A stretch of DNA of 64,000 nt, taken from positions 2,604,001 through 2,668,000 of the forward strand of contig NZ_CP010681.1 in the NCBI RefSeq assembly GCF_002407245.1, written 5' to 3'. The DNA is from Phaeobacter piscinae (GTDB lineage Bacteria; Pseudomonadota; Alphaproteobacteria; Rhodobacterales; Rhodobacteraceae). The position numbers were made by a program, and so were the translations under genes. The notes below the pieces were generated by a model. It did not search any database. It saw only the letters and a program-made list of their open reading frames with translations, and was not told the origin of the DNA. This document shows, piece after piece, positions 10,548 to 19,649 of this stretch (within the stretch, counting starts at the first letter, position 1; every line of letters starts with the position of its first letter).

Positions 10548-11432
10548 ATGAGCAGTTCCGCCGCCACCCGCCGCCCATTGGGCCTTCGCCTGCTGGTCAA
10601 TGGTTTCATCCTGTTCTGGCTCACTCTCGCCGCCTTTCCGTTTCTCTGGACTTTCTGGGGTTCCTTCAAGGTCGAGCTTGATTTCTTCTCTATCGCTGAC
10701 TGGACAAACGCGCTGACCGGCACGCTCACCAAGGCGACGCATGGCTCATCCGTGACCGGTGCCGGTTATAAAGGAGCCTGGATCCAGGAGGAATTCTGGA
10801 AAGCAGGTATCAACACCACGCTGGTTTGTATCTTCGTGGTCATGACTTCTCTGACAATCGGGACACTGGGCGGCTATGCGCTGTCCCGCTCCGGCTATCG
10901 CTATACTTTCTGGCTGCTGATCGCCGCGCTGATTTTCCGGGCGATGCCACCAATCACCCTGGTTGCCGGGTACCTGCTGCCGTTTTTTGAATGGAACCTC
11001 TGGGGACATCTCGCAACGACGGTCATTGTTCTGGTGGCGATCAACCAGCCTTTCACCCTGTGGATGCTGCACTCGTTCTTCCAGTCGATCCCGAAAGAAC
11101 TGGACGAAAGCGCCAAGGTCGATGGTTGCACCCAGCTTCAGGCTTTCCGCCACGTGATCATCCCGGTGATGTGGCCCGGCGTCATCACCACCGGCCTGTT
11201 CTCCTTCCTGCTGGCCTACAATGATTTTGCCGTCACATCGATACTGCTGAGCAAGGACAATCAGACCATGATCCCGAAGATCGCCAGCTTCATGGGCACC
11301 ACCCAGACCGAAGGCAACGTGATGTTTGCCGTGGCCGCCGTGGTCTCTGCCACAGCCCCGCTTTTTGTGCTGGTGATGTTCTTTCAGCGTCAGATCGTGA
11401 GCGGCTTGACCGCAGGCGCGGTCAAAGGATGA
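10548..11432 (+). CDS. ABC transporter permease, MalG/UgpE type
   Basis: A 294-residue second permease subunit with six predicted helices and EAA loop KVDGCTQLQAFRHVIIPVMW. It starts one base after the stop of the first permease gene, so the pair is coupled. Completes an importer of one ATPase, one binding protein and two permeases. Confidence 0.92.
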   Translation: MSSSAATRRPLGLRLLVNGFILFWLTLAAFPFLWTFWGSFKVELDFFSIADWTNALTGTLTKATHGSSVTGAGYKGAWIQEEFWKAGINTTLVCIFVVMTSLTIGTLGGYALSRSGYRYTFWLLIAALIFRAMPPITLVAGYLLPFFEWNLWGHLATTVIVLVAINQPFTLWMLHSFFQSIPKELDESAKVDGCTQLQAFRHVIIPVMWPGVITTGLFSFLLAYNDFAVTSILLSKDNQTMIPKIASFMGTTQTEGNVMFAVAAVVSATAPLFVLVMFFQRQIVSGLTAGAVKG

Positions 11433-11562
11433 GCGCCTCTTTCCGTGATAACGCCCTCGGCCGCCATCCGGCGCTGAACAGGATGCCAAGGGATTTTCTG
11501 TGTGCGGGATCTCCTCCCCCCATCACAGATTTTCCCTTGGTAGACTGAAAAGGATAAGACCA

Positions 11563-12099
11563 ATGAAAGGCTCTCGCCCAGAACAAGCCGTGCTGACCAA
11601 AGACACGGATATGAGCAAGACAGACGACACCCGCCGCGTCATCGAAGAGATGGTGGATGGGCTGAACGACCACCGCATCGGCGACATTGGCGAGTTTTTC
11701 TCCGATGGTTTTCGCTGGATGGGCAATCAGGGATGCGGCACCAAAACCGGGCTGAAGGAATTTCAGGACAACTGGCAGCGTCCGTTTCAGGCTGCCTTCT
11801 CCGACAAGGTCTGCATCGACGAGGCCCGCCTCTACATGGGCGAATGGGCTGCGGCCTTTGGTCGCCAGGAAGCCACCCACAGCGGCACCTTCCTTGGCAT
11901 CGCCCCCACCGGCAAACGGGTGGAGATCCGTTACATGGACTTCTGGAAAGTCGTTGACGGCAAGATCGTGGACAATTGGGTCAACGTCGATTTTGCCCAT
12001 GTCGCCGCTCAGCTTGGCGTCGATCTGTTCAACGGCGAAGGCTGGGAAGCATTTGATCGTGGCGAAAAGCAACCGCCGCGACCCGACAACAAAGGATAA
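11563..12099 (+). CDS. Single-domain SnoaL-like protein (SnoaL-2)
   Basis: A 178-residue SnoaL/NTF2-fold protein. Seen: [18 protein letters not shown] and a following [11 protein letters not shown], the same two landmarks as in the second halves of the larger SnoaL proteins of this island. The start at MKGSRPEQ has AAGGA eight bases upstream. The only single-domain member of the set. Its catalytic role is unknown; in this fold the central pocket often holds acid-base residues for isomerisation, cyclisation or hydration. Confidence 0.8.
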   Translation: MKGSRPEQAVLTKDTDMSKTDDTRRVIEEMVDGLNDHRIGDIGEFFSDGFRWMGNQGCGTKTGLKEFQDNWQRPFQAAFSDKVCIDEARLYMGEWAAAFGRQEATHSGTFLGIAPTGKRVEIRYMDFWKVVDGKIVDNWVNVDFAHVAAQLGVDLFNGEGWEAFDRGEKQPPRPDNKG

Positions 12100-12104
12100 A
12101 TACG

Positions 12105-13433
12105 ATGGCGATTGACTATCTCAAACGCGGCAAACCCGAAGCAGACCGGGCCGAAGACGACGCCAAGACCGCCTCGGTAGTGGCCTCAACGCTGAAGGAT
12201 ATCGAGGCGCGTGGCGATGCAGCTGTGCGTGAGTTGGCCTGCAAGTTCGACAACTACGACCGCGACAGCTACCGGCTGAGCGAGGCGGAGATCGAGGCGA
12301 TCATCGCCAAGGTTTCCCCCCGCGAGATGGCAGACATCCAATTCGCACAGGACCAGGTGACCAAATTCGCGCAGGCGCAGCGTGACTCCATGCTTGATAT
12401 CGAGGTGGAGCCGATGCCCGGCGTGATCCTCGGCCACAAGAATATCCCGGTGCAATCCGTCGGCTGCTATGTGCCGGGTGGCAAATTCCCGATGGTCGCC
12501 TCTGCACATATGTCTGTGGCCACCGCAAAGGTCGCAGGCGTGCCCCGCATCGTGGCCTGCACCCCGCCGTTCAACGGTGAGCCGAACCCCGCCGTAATCG
12601 CGGCGATGCACCTCGGCGGCGCACATGAGATCTATGTGCTCGGCGGCATTCAGGCGGTGGGCGCCATGGCCATCGGCACTGAGAGCATCGCCCCGGTGCA
12701 TCTTCTGGTCGGCCCCGGCAACGCGTTTGTTGCCGAAGCCAAACGACAGCTGTTTGGCCGCGTGGGCATTGATCTCTTTGCCGGTCCGACCGAAACCATG
12801 GTCATCGCCGATGACACGGTTGACGCCGAACTCTGCGCGACCGACCTTCTGGGGCAGGCCGAACATGGCTACAACAGCCCCGCCGTTCTGGTCACCAACA
12901 GCCGAACCCTTGCCGAGGACACGCTGAAGGAGATCGACCGGATCCTCACCATCCTGCCCACCGCAGGTACCGCCCGCGTCAGCTGGGAGGACTACGGCGA
13001 AGTGATCCTGTGCGATACCTATGACGAAATGCTTGCGGTGGCCGATGAAATTGCATCGGAACATGTTCAGGTCATGACCGACCGCGATGATTGGTTCCTC
13101 GACAACATGACCTGTTACGGCGCGCTGTTCCTGGGCCCGCGCACCAATGTTGCCAATGGTGACAAGGTGATCGGCACCAACCACACGCTGCCGACAAAGA
13201 AGGCCGGGCGCTACACCGGTGGTCTCTGGGTGGGTAAGTTCCTGAAAACCCACTCCTATCAGAAGGTCACCAGCGATGAGGCTGCAACGCTGATCGGCGA
13301 ATACGGCTCGCGGCTGTGTATGCTGGAAGGCTTCGTGGGCCATGCCGAGCAATGCAACATCCGGGTCCGTCGCTATGGCGGGATCAACGTGCCCTATGGT
13401 GAGGGCGCCCCTTACCGCGACGCCGCTGAATAA
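12105..13433 (+). CDS. Histidinol-dehydrogenase-like (HpsN-like) NAD dehydrogenase
   Basis: A 442-residue member of the histidinol dehydrogenase superfamily. The zinc and catalytic set is intact: Gln251 and His254 (GQAEHGY), Asp353, His360 (GTNHTLPT) and His413. In Roseobacter the nearest characterised relative type is HpsN, which oxidises (R)-2,3-dihydroxypropanesulfonate to sulfolactate. True HisD is a his-operon gene, while this one sits in a catabolic island with a sugar-type importer, so histidine synthesis is unlikely. It probably performs a two-step alcohol-to-acid oxidation of a polyol-like substrate. No hpsO, hpsP or TRAP transporter lies beside it, so a substrate other than dihydroxypropanesulfonate is likely. 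Confidence 0.85.
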   Translation: MAIDYLKRGKPEADRAEDDAKTASVVASTLKDIEARGDAAVRELACKFDNYDRDSYRLSEAEIEAIIAKVSPREMADIQFAQDQVTKFAQAQRDSMLDIEVEPMPGVILGHKNIPVQSVGCYVPGGKFPMVASAHMSVATAKVAGVPRIVACTPPFNGEPNPAVIAAMHLGGAHEIYVLGGIQAVGAMAIGTESIAPVHLLVGPGNAFVAEAKRQLFGRVGIDLFAGPTETMVIADDTVDAELCATDLLGQAEHGYNSPAVLVTNSRTLAEDTLKEIDRILTILPTAGTARVSWEDYGEVILCDTYDEMLAVADEIASEHVQVMTDRDDWFLDNMTCYGALFLGPRTNVANGDKVIGTNHTLPTKKAGRYTGGLWVGKFLKTHSYQKVTSDEAATLIGEYGSRLCMLEGFVGHAEQCNIRVRRYGGINVPYGEGAPYRDAAE

Positions 13434-13445
13434 ATATCCACGATC

Positions 13446-13473
13446 TGCCGGGCGGGGGGTATCCTGCCCGGCA
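13446..13473 (+). terminator. Intergenic hairpin after the HpsN-like gene
   Basis: An 8 bp GC-rich stem (13446-13453 with 13466-13473) with a 12 nt loop and no T-run. Possibly an mRNA-processing or partial termination site inside the operon. Confidence 0.45.
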
Positions 13474-13501
13474 TCAATATACCTCCTACTCATTCGGACC
13501 A

Positions 13502-14554
13502 ATGATGGACCATCCTAGCGCCCATAAGGCTCTGTTATCTCAACTATTCTCGGCGATGCGCGATTTTTCGGCGGACCCGGTGCAGAGCGCGATGACAGCC
13601 CTTTTTTCAGCCAAAGCTGAAATCCATCTTTGCCACCCCCTTGGCGATATGACCGGCCCGGATGCGCTTTATCGGACAGCTTACGCCCCCTTGCTGCGCG
13701 CCATGCCGGATCTGGAACGGCGCGACTGGATCGTTATGGCCGGCGAAACCGCCAAAGGAGAGCAATGGCTGGGGGCTGGCGGGCATTATATCGGAACCTT
13801 CGTGGCACCTTGGCTGGATATTCCTCCAACCGGCCACATCGGCCATATGCGGTACCATGAATTCTATCGCATCTCAGATGGGAAAATCGTTGAGATGCAG
13901 GCGATCTGGGACATCCCGGAGCTGATTATGCAGGCCGGTGCCTGGCCCATGGCGCCCTCACTCGGGCGGGAATTTTTTGTCCCCGGCCCCGCGACGCAGG
14001 ACGGGTTTGTCCCCGGACCATGGGACCGGGATAGGGCGACAGCGTCCTGTGACCATATCGTGGATATGCTGGCCCATCTGACGCGCCACCCGGCGCAGGG
14101 TGGCCCGGAGGTCATGCAGATGGAGCGTTTCTGGCATCCGCGTTTCAACTGGTACGGCCCCGCCGGGATTGGGACTGCGCGCGGTGTTTCGGGCTTTCGC
14201 AACTGGCATCAGATCCCCTTTCTGAACGCGATGCCGGATCGTGGCGCCAAGGATGAGACGCTGGATTTTCATTTCTTTGGCGATGGCGATTATGCCGCTG
14301 TTACCGGCTGGCCAAACATGCGCCAGAGCCTCTCGGCGGATGGCTGGCTGGGGCTTCCCCCCACCGGCCAGATGATTGATCTGCGCAGTCTTGATTTTTG
14401 GCGGCTTGAGAATGGGTTGATCCGGGAAAACTGGGTTCTGGTCGACCTGCTTGACCTCTATGCGCAGCTTGGCGTTGACGTGATGGCCCGACTGCGCGAG
14501 TTCAACAAAGCCCGCAATCCGGGCCCCATCCCACAACTCGGAGATCGCCTGTGA
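13502..14554 (+). CDS. Double SnoaL/NTF2-fold protein (SnoaL-3)
   Basis: A 350-residue tandem SnoaL protein. The first half holds WLDIPPTGHIGHMRYHEFYR, the second WLGLPPTGQMIDLRSLDFWR followed by ENWVLVDLLDLYAQLGVDV. The repeated PPTG landmark at a matching place in each half shows internal duplication. Its architecture resembles SnoaL-1 encoded in the other arm. Two ATG codons lie back to back at the start. Coupled by overlap to the following SDR gene. Function unknown. Confidence 0.82.
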   Translation: MMDHPSAHKALLSQLFSAMRDFSADPVQSAMTALFSAKAEIHLCHPLGDMTGPDALYRTAYAPLLRAMPDLERRDWIVMAGETAKGEQWLGAGGHYIGTFVAPWLDIPPTGHIGHMRYHEFYRISDGKIVEMQAIWDIPELIMQAGAWPMAPSLGREFFVPGPATQDGFVPGPWDRDRATASCDHIVDMLAHLTRHPAQGGPEVMQMERFWHPRFNWYGPAGIGTARGVSGFRNWHQIPFLNAMPDRGAKDETLDFHFFGDGDYAAVTGWPNMRQSLSADGWLGLPPTGQMIDLRSLDFWRLENGLIRENWVLVDLLDLYAQLGVDVMARLREFNKARNPGPIPQLGDRL

Positions 14555-15327
14555 CCCTGCCCCGCACCCCTTCTTTTCGTCTTGATGGCAAACGCGCGCT
14601 GGTGACCGGGGCCAGCTCCGGTATTGGCCGCGCCTGCGCCGTGGCCCTAGCCGAGGCCGGGGCCCATGTCACCATCGCTGCCCGTCGGATTGAGCCGCTG
14701 AAGGCTCTGGTTGCGGAGATGCAGGTCGCCGATATGCAGGCAGAGGCGATGGTTCTTGACGTTGCTGACATCGCCGCCACTCAGGCCAGCATCGATGAGT
14801 GTGTCAAACAAAGCGGTGCCTTTGACATTCTGGTGAACTCCGCCGGACTGGCGCGCCATAGCCCTGCCAGCGACACCACTGAGGATGATTTCGACGCGGT
14901 GATCGACCTGAACATCAAGGGTGCCTATTTCCTGACCCAGGCGGTGGCCAAGGGGCTGATGGCCGCCGGTAAGCCGGGATCCCTGATCAACATCAGCAGC
15001 CAGATGGCCAAGGTCGGCGGCCTGGACCGGGCCGTGTATTCTGCAACCAAACACGCGGTTGAGGGTTTCACGAAATCCATGGCCATCGAATGGGGGAAAT
15101 CGGGTATCCGAGTGAATACCATCTGCCCAACCTTTATTGTGACGCCGCTCACGCAGTCCACCTTTGACCGCCCCGAACGCCGTGCCTGGATCGAAAGCAA
15201 AATCCAGCTGGGTCGCATTGGCGAGGTAGAGGATATCATGGGCGGCGTGGTTTACCTGGCCTCTGACGCCTCTGCCCTGATCACCGGCACCGCGCTGATG
15301 ATCGATGGCGGGTGGACCGCAGAATGA
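14551..15327 (+). CDS. SDR-family oxidoreductase
   Basis: A classical short-chain dehydrogenase of 258 residues with cofactor motif VTGASSGIGRA, a variant NSAG motif, catalytic Tyr and Lys in YSATKHAVE, and C-terminal DGGW. It begins with GTG overlapping the stop of the SnoaL-3 gene. An NAD(P)-dependent alcohol or carbonyl step in the island's pathway is likely. Similar proteins act on gluconate or 3-oxoacyl substrates, so substrate assignment is not possible. Confidence 0.9.
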   Translation: MTLPRTPSFRLDGKRALVTGASSGIGRACAVALAEAGAHVTIAARRIEPLKALVAEMQVADMQAEAMVLDVADIAATQASIDECVKQSGAFDILVNSAGLARHSPASDTTEDDFDAVIDLNIKGAYFLTQAVAKGLMAAGKPGSLINISSQMAKVGGLDRAVYSATKHAVEGFTKSMAIEWGKSGIRVNTICPTFIVTPLTQSTFDRPERRAWIESKIQLGRIGEVEDIMGGVVYLASDASALITGTALMIDGGWTAE

Positions 15328-16352
15328 CCGCCGCGAAAGTCACCTCTGCCGATGTGGCGCGGCTTGCGGGTGTCTCGCAATCCGCTGTCAGCCGGGTCTT
15401 CACCCCCGGAGCCTCCGCGTCGAAAAAAACCGTGGACAAGGTTCGCGCAGCAGCGGAATCCCTAGGCTATCGTCCCAACTCTTTGGCCCGCGCCATGGTC
15501 TCGGGCCGGTCGCGTATCATCGGGTTGGTGGTGGCCTATCTGGAGAACCATTTCTACCCGGAGGCTCTGGAGAAGCTGTCCAATACGCTTCAGGAACGCG
15601 GCTACCACGTGTTGATGTTCATGGCCCCAAACACTGCCCCCAGCATCGACAATGTGATTGAGGAGATCCTCGATTATCAAGTTGACGGCATTATCGCCGC
15701 CTCGGTCGCGATGTCGTCGGAGCTTTCAGATCGCTGCCGCGCCGCCGGTGTGCCGATGGTCCTGTTCAACCGGTCGCAAGATGACCAGAGCATGTCAGCC
15801 GTCACCTCGGACAACTACGCAGGCGGGCGCAAGGTCGCGGACTTTCTGCTGGCCGCCGGACATCGTAAGATCGGCTATATCGCTGGCTGGGAAGGCGCCT
15901 CGACCCAGCGGGACCGCGAAACGGGGTTCTGCGAGCGTCTGGCCGAAGACGGGCTGACGCTGCATGCCCGTGGCGTAGGTAACTTCAAGATGGAAACCGC
16001 CGCCGAAGCCACGCGCCAAATGTTCACGGGCGACCACCCCGATGCGGTGTTTGTGGGCAATGATCACATGGCCTTTGCGGTGATGGATGTGCTGCGCTCA
16101 GAACTGGGGCTTTGCGTGCCGGGAGATGTTTCTGTGGTGGGATATGACGATGTGCCTACTGCCGCCTGGCCCGCCTACGACATGACCACGGTTCGTCAGC
16201 CCGCCAATCGCATGGTCTCGGCGACGGTGGATATTCTGCTGGACGAAATCAACGGCGCACCGCAGAGGCCGCGCCGCATTGCCATTGATGGCCCACTAAT
16301 TGTTCGCGGCTCTGCCCGCATTCCCGAAGGATGGAAAAATGAAGGGTTTTGA
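15324..16352 (+). CDS. LacI-family transcriptional regulator
   Basis: A 342-residue LacI/GalR regulator. The N-terminal helix-turn-helix is at about residues 6-27 (SADVARLAGVSQSAVSRVF), followed by the hinge and a periplasmic-binding-like effector domain. The ATG overlaps the SDR stop (ATGA). It is embedded in the operon it probably controls and is the natural candidate for binding the two mirror-image operators between the divergent arms. The effector is presumably the imported compound or a metabolite of it. Confidence 0.92.
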   Translation: MTAAKVTSADVARLAGVSQSAVSRVFTPGASASKKTVDKVRAAAESLGYRPNSLARAMVSGRSRIIGLVVAYLENHFYPEALEKLSNTLQERGYHVLMFMAPNTAPSIDNVIEEILDYQVDGIIAASVAMSSELSDRCRAAGVPMVLFNRSQDDQSMSAVTSDNYAGGRKVADFLLAAGHRKIGYIAGWEGASTQRDRETGFCERLAEDGLTLHARGVGNFKMETAAEATRQMFTGDHPDAVFVGNDHMAFAVMDVLRSELGLCVPGDVSVVGYDDVPTAAWPAYDMTTVRQPANRMVSATVDILLDEINGAPQRPRRIAIDGPLIVRGSARIPEGWKNEGF

Positions 16353-17313
16353 TCCCAAATTCAAAGACTTCCCCGATTACATTATCGGTATCACCAAAGA
16401 GATCTGGGAAGATCGGGGTATTGCCACCCTGCACGACTACTACGCGCCCGACATCGTTGTGCGCTCGCCTGCGTCGGTGGTCACCGGTAACGAAGGGGTC
16501 ATTGCAGCCACGATGGCCACTCTGGCTGAATTCCCAGACCGCACCCTGCTGGGTGAAGACGTGATCTGGTCCGGCACCCCAGAGGAGGGCATGTTGTCAT
16601 CCCACCGGCTGTTGTCCACGGCGACACATCTGGGCGACGGCGTTTATGGCAAGGCAACGGGCAAAAAGCTCACCTACCGCATTATCGCCGACTGCCATGC
16701 CATCGACAATCAGATCAACGATGAATGGTTGATCCGCGACCAAAGCGCGATCGTGCAGCAGATGGGCTGGGACGCCAAAGATTATGCACGCGACCTGATT
16801 GCGCGTGAGGGCGGGCCCGATGCTTGCCAACAGCCCTATACACCAGCCACCGATCAGCCTGGCCCCTATAAGGGACGGGGAAACGACAATGAATGGGGAC
16901 AGAAATACGCGGACATCCTTACCCGGATCATGAACGCCGACATGCGCACGATCGAAAGCGAATACGACCGTGCGGTTCAGTCGGAATATCCCGGCGGTGC
17001 CACCGGCCACAGTTTTGGCCCTGTGGATCGGTTCTGGATGGGGCTGCGTGCGTCCTTCCCAAACGCCAAGTTCACCATCGAGCACCAGATTGGCCGTGAC
17101 GATCCCATGATGCCCCCTCGCGCCGCATTGCGCTGGACCCTGCATGGCAAACACGACGGCTGGGGCGCCTTTGGCAAGCCAACCGGCGCCGAAGTGTTCA
17201 TATTGGGGGCCAGCCATGCTGAATTCGGTCCCTGGGGCCTACGCCGGGAATACACGCTGTTTGACGAAACATCGGTCTGGAAACAGATCCTGCTGCAGAC
17301 GGGCGACCTCTGA
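16339..17313 (+). CDS. Double SnoaL/NTF2-fold protein (SnoaL-4)
   Basis: A 324-residue protein of the SnoaL/NTF2 superfamily, with two halves divided by a proline-rich linker near residues 172-185. It overlaps the end of the LacI gene by 14 bases and has GAAGGA upstream of its ATG. It is the most divergent of the four SnoaL proteins: the PPTG landmark is degraded (ATGKKLTYRI in the first half, KPTGAEVFI in the second). Function unknown. Confidence 0.78.
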   Translation: MKGFDPKFKDFPDYIIGITKEIWEDRGIATLHDYYAPDIVVRSPASVVTGNEGVIAATMATLAEFPDRTLLGEDVIWSGTPEEGMLSSHRLLSTATHLGDGVYGKATGKKLTYRIIADCHAIDNQINDEWLIRDQSAIVQQMGWDAKDYARDLIAREGGPDACQQPYTPATDQPGPYKGRGNDNEWGQKYADILTRIMNADMRTIESEYDRAVQSEYPGGATGHSFGPVDRFWMGLRASFPNAKFTIEHQIGRDDPMMPPRAALRWTLHGKHDGWGAFGKPTGAEVFILGASHAEFGPWGLRREYTLFDETSVWKQILLQTGDL

Positions 17314-17345
17314 GTGAACGCCCAGACCTCATATCTGAATGCCAG

Positions 17346-17401
17346 TCAGGCGGCGCGGCGCTATCATACGCACCGGGCTTCCCTACGCGCGCGCCGCCTG
17401 A
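17346..17401 (+). terminator. Intergenic hairpin before the bicupin gene
   Basis: A 12 bp perfect stem (17346-17357 with 17390-17401) enclosing a 32 nt loop. There is no T-tract. It could be a processing site or weak attenuator between the SnoaL-4 and cupin genes. Confidence 0.4.
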
Positions 17402-17467
17402 ACAACCGCCCTCCCGGGGTGCGGGTTTGAACCCTGTCAAACCCAATACCCAAATCGGAGAAAACAC

Positions 17468-18430
17468 ATGAGCACTATTCAAGACCGCATCGTCCGCTAC
17501 GGTGAGTTGCGCCCCTGCAAAACCGCCTTCATCGACGCGCATACGCCCGGGTCCGATCAGAAGGAAAACTTCACCATCATTGGCGGCGGCGTTTCCGAAA
17601 GCCCGGACCAACATGTCCATATCACCGACCAGATCGGGTTCAACATCGGCGCTGCAGGCCAGCCGCCGAAATGCCGCAACTCCCTGCACAGCCACACCAC
17701 CGCCGAAGTTTTCTTCGTGCTGAAGGGGCGTTGGCGCTTTTTTTGGGGCCGCCATGGGGATGCCGGTGAATTTGTCGCCGAGGAAGGTGATATCTTCAAC
17801 ATTCCGACTGGCATCTTCCGTGGTTTTGAGAACATCGGCACCGACTACGGAATGATCATGGCTGTGCTCGGCGGTGATGATGCCGGTGGCGGTGTCACAT
17901 GGGCACCGCAAGTGATCGAGGACGCCCGCGACCACGGGCTGGTCCTGGGTGAAAACGGCGTGCTCTACGACAGCAAGAAAGGGGTTTCCCTGCCCGACGG
18001 CATCAACCCCATGCCCTTGCTGAGTGAGGACGAGCTGGCTGCATTCCCGGAGGTCCCGGTCGAAGCGGTCGTGCGTGACTATGTCGCGCGATACTGGGAT
18101 CTGATGGGACTGGCCCGTGACAAACCGGCGAAGGTGATTGGTGCAGATGCGCTCCTTAAGGACAAACCCGGTTTCTGCGTCGATTTCCTGACCCGCGGAT
18201 CTTTGCCTGCTGACATGCACAGCCATGATCAGCACACTGTGTTGATGCCGGTGCGCGGCCACTGGCGGCTGCGTTGGGAGGGGGGCGAAACAACCCTCAA
18301 TCCCGGCGACACGGCATTGATCAAGGCCGGTGAGACACACAGCCTGGAACCCTCCATGACCGGTGAGGCCAGCCTCTACCGGGTCACCGCCACCGATGAT
18401 CCGGCCGGCGCCACCTGGACAGGCAGCTAA
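17468..18430 (+). CDS. Two-domain cupin protein
   Basis: A 320-residue bicupin. The N-terminal cupin has a metal-site pattern LHSHTTAEVFFVLKG, the C-terminal one MHSHDQHTVLMPVRG with a later GETHS. Bicupins of this sort include dioxygenases, isomerases and sensor-like proteins. The start is supported by GGAG eight bases upstream. Membership in a catabolic operon suggests an enzymatic step using a metal such as Fe or Mn, but the reaction cannot be assigned. Confidence 0.82.
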   Translation: MSTIQDRIVRYGELRPCKTAFIDAHTPGSDQKENFTIIGGGVSESPDQHVHITDQIGFNIGAAGQPPKCRNSLHSHTTAEVFFVLKGRWRFFWGRHGDAGEFVAEEGDIFNIPTGIFRGFENIGTDYGMIMAVLGGDDAGGGVTWAPQVIEDARDHGLVLGENGVLYDSKKGVSLPDGINPMPLLSEDELAAFPEVPVEAVVRDYVARYWDLMGLARDKPAKVIGADALLKDKPGFCVDFLTRGSLPADMHSHDQHTVLMPVRGHWRLRWEGGETTLNPGDTALIKAGETHSLEPSMTGEASLYRVTATDDPAGATWTGS

Positions 18431-18437
18431 AGCAACT

Positions 18438-18468
18438 GCCCCCGCGCATACAATCGTAGCGCGGGGGC
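18438..18468 (+). terminator. Intergenic hairpin after the bicupin gene
   Basis: A 10 bp GC-rich perfect stem (18438-18447 with 18459-18468) around an 11 nt loop, without a T-run. May limit read-through to the downstream genes. Confidence 0.5.
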
Positions 18469-18521
18469 GATCTCAGGGCAGCGCCCCCGCGCCACCGATC
18501 TGATTTGAGGACACCAGGCAC

Positions 18522-19649
18522 ATGGTCAAGACAACCCACGTAGGCTCCCTTCCCCGATCACAGGAGGTGGTCGATTTCATCTTTGCCCGCGAACGGGAGC
18601 AGCCGTTTGATCAGGCGGAGTTCGATGCCTGCATGCGCGCTGCGGTCAGTGATACGGTCAATAAACAGGTCGAGGCCGGGATTGATATTGTCAGCGATGG
18701 CGAGACCTCCAAAATTTCCTATGCCACCTATGTAAAGGACCGCTACACCGGGTTTTCCGGCGACAGCCCGCGCAACGCGCCTGCCGATCTCAAGATGTTT
18801 CCCGGGTTTCTGAAACGGCTCGCGGACGATGGCGACACTCCGCAATATGCCCGCCCCATGTGCACCGGAGAGGTCCGCTCCAAGGGGCAGGGAGAGCTGG
18901 AAAAAGATATCGCCAATCTGAAATTCGCGATGGCAGAGCATGGCGCGGATCGCGGGTTCATGAATGCCGCCTCCCCTGGTGTCATCTCCCTGTTTTTGCA
19001 GAACGATTACTATTCGACGCGCGAAGCCTATCTGGCCGCGCTCGCCGATGCGATGAAGGCCGAATATGAAACCATCGTCGGTGCCGGGCTTGACCTGCAA
19101 CTGGATTGCCCGGATCTGGCGCTGTCGCGTCACATGCTGTTCACGGATCTGAGCGATGATGAGTTTGTGAAAGTCGCCCAGATGCACGTTGAAGCGCTGA
19201 ATCACGCGCTGTCCGACGTGCCCGCCGAGAAGGTCCGCGTGCATATCTGCTGGGGCAACTACGAGGGGCCACATTGCTGCGATATCTCTATGGAGAAGGT
19301 CTTTGCCCCGCTGATGGCGACCAAGGCGCGTTATGTGCTGTTTGAAACCTCCAACCCACGGCATGCTCACGAATGGACGGTGTTCCGCGACCACAAGGCG
19401 CAGATCCCCGATGACAAAGTGTTGGTGCCCGGCGTTGTTGATACCACCACAAATTTTGTCGAACACCCGGAGGTCGTCGCCCAGCGTATTGAGCGATTTA
19501 CCGCTATTCTGGGTCAGGACCGGGTGATTGCCGGATCAGACTGTGGCTTTGGCACCTTTGCCGGGTTTGGCGCGGTTGATCCTGATATCGCCTATGCCAA
19601 ACTCTCGGCCCTGTCCGAAGGCGCAAAACTCGCGGCAGGGCGGGCGTGA
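18522..19649 (+). CDS. MetE C-terminal-like zinc protein
   Basis: A 375-residue protein related to the catalytic half of cobalamin-independent methionine synthase (UROD/MetE-like superfamily). Seen: the N-terminal HVGSLPR motif and the zinc-binding His241-x-Cys243 (VHICWGN) with Cys341 (GSDCGFGTF). It lacks the N-terminal MetE half, so it is not a full methionine synthase. Relatives include epoxyalkane:CoM transferases and many catabolic paralogues. A thiol-activating or carbon-transfer role in the island is plausible. Confidence 0.82.
   Translation: MVKTTHVGSLPRSQEVVDFIFAREREQPFDQAEFDACMRAAVSDTVNKQVEAGIDIVSDGETSKISYATYVKDRYTGFSGDSPRNAPADLKMFPGFLKRLADDGDTPQYARPMCTGEVRSKGQGELEKDIANLKFAMAEHGADRGFMNAASPGVISLFLQNDYYSTREAYLAALADAMKAEYETIVGAGLDLQLDCPDLALSRHMLFTDLSDDEFVKVAQMHVEALNHALSDVPAEKVRVHICWGNYEGPHCCDISMEKVFAPLMATKARYVLFETSNPRHAHEWTVFRDHKAQIPDDKVLVPGVVDTTTNFVEHPEVVAQRIERFTAILGQDRVIAGSDCGFGTFAGFGAVDPDIAYAKLSALSEGAKLAAGRA

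Noticed and set aside
12105..13433. Assignment as biosynthetic histidinol dehydrogenase HisD
   Set aside because: No his genes nearby; the catabolic neighbours and HpsN-like features argue for a different alcohol substrate.
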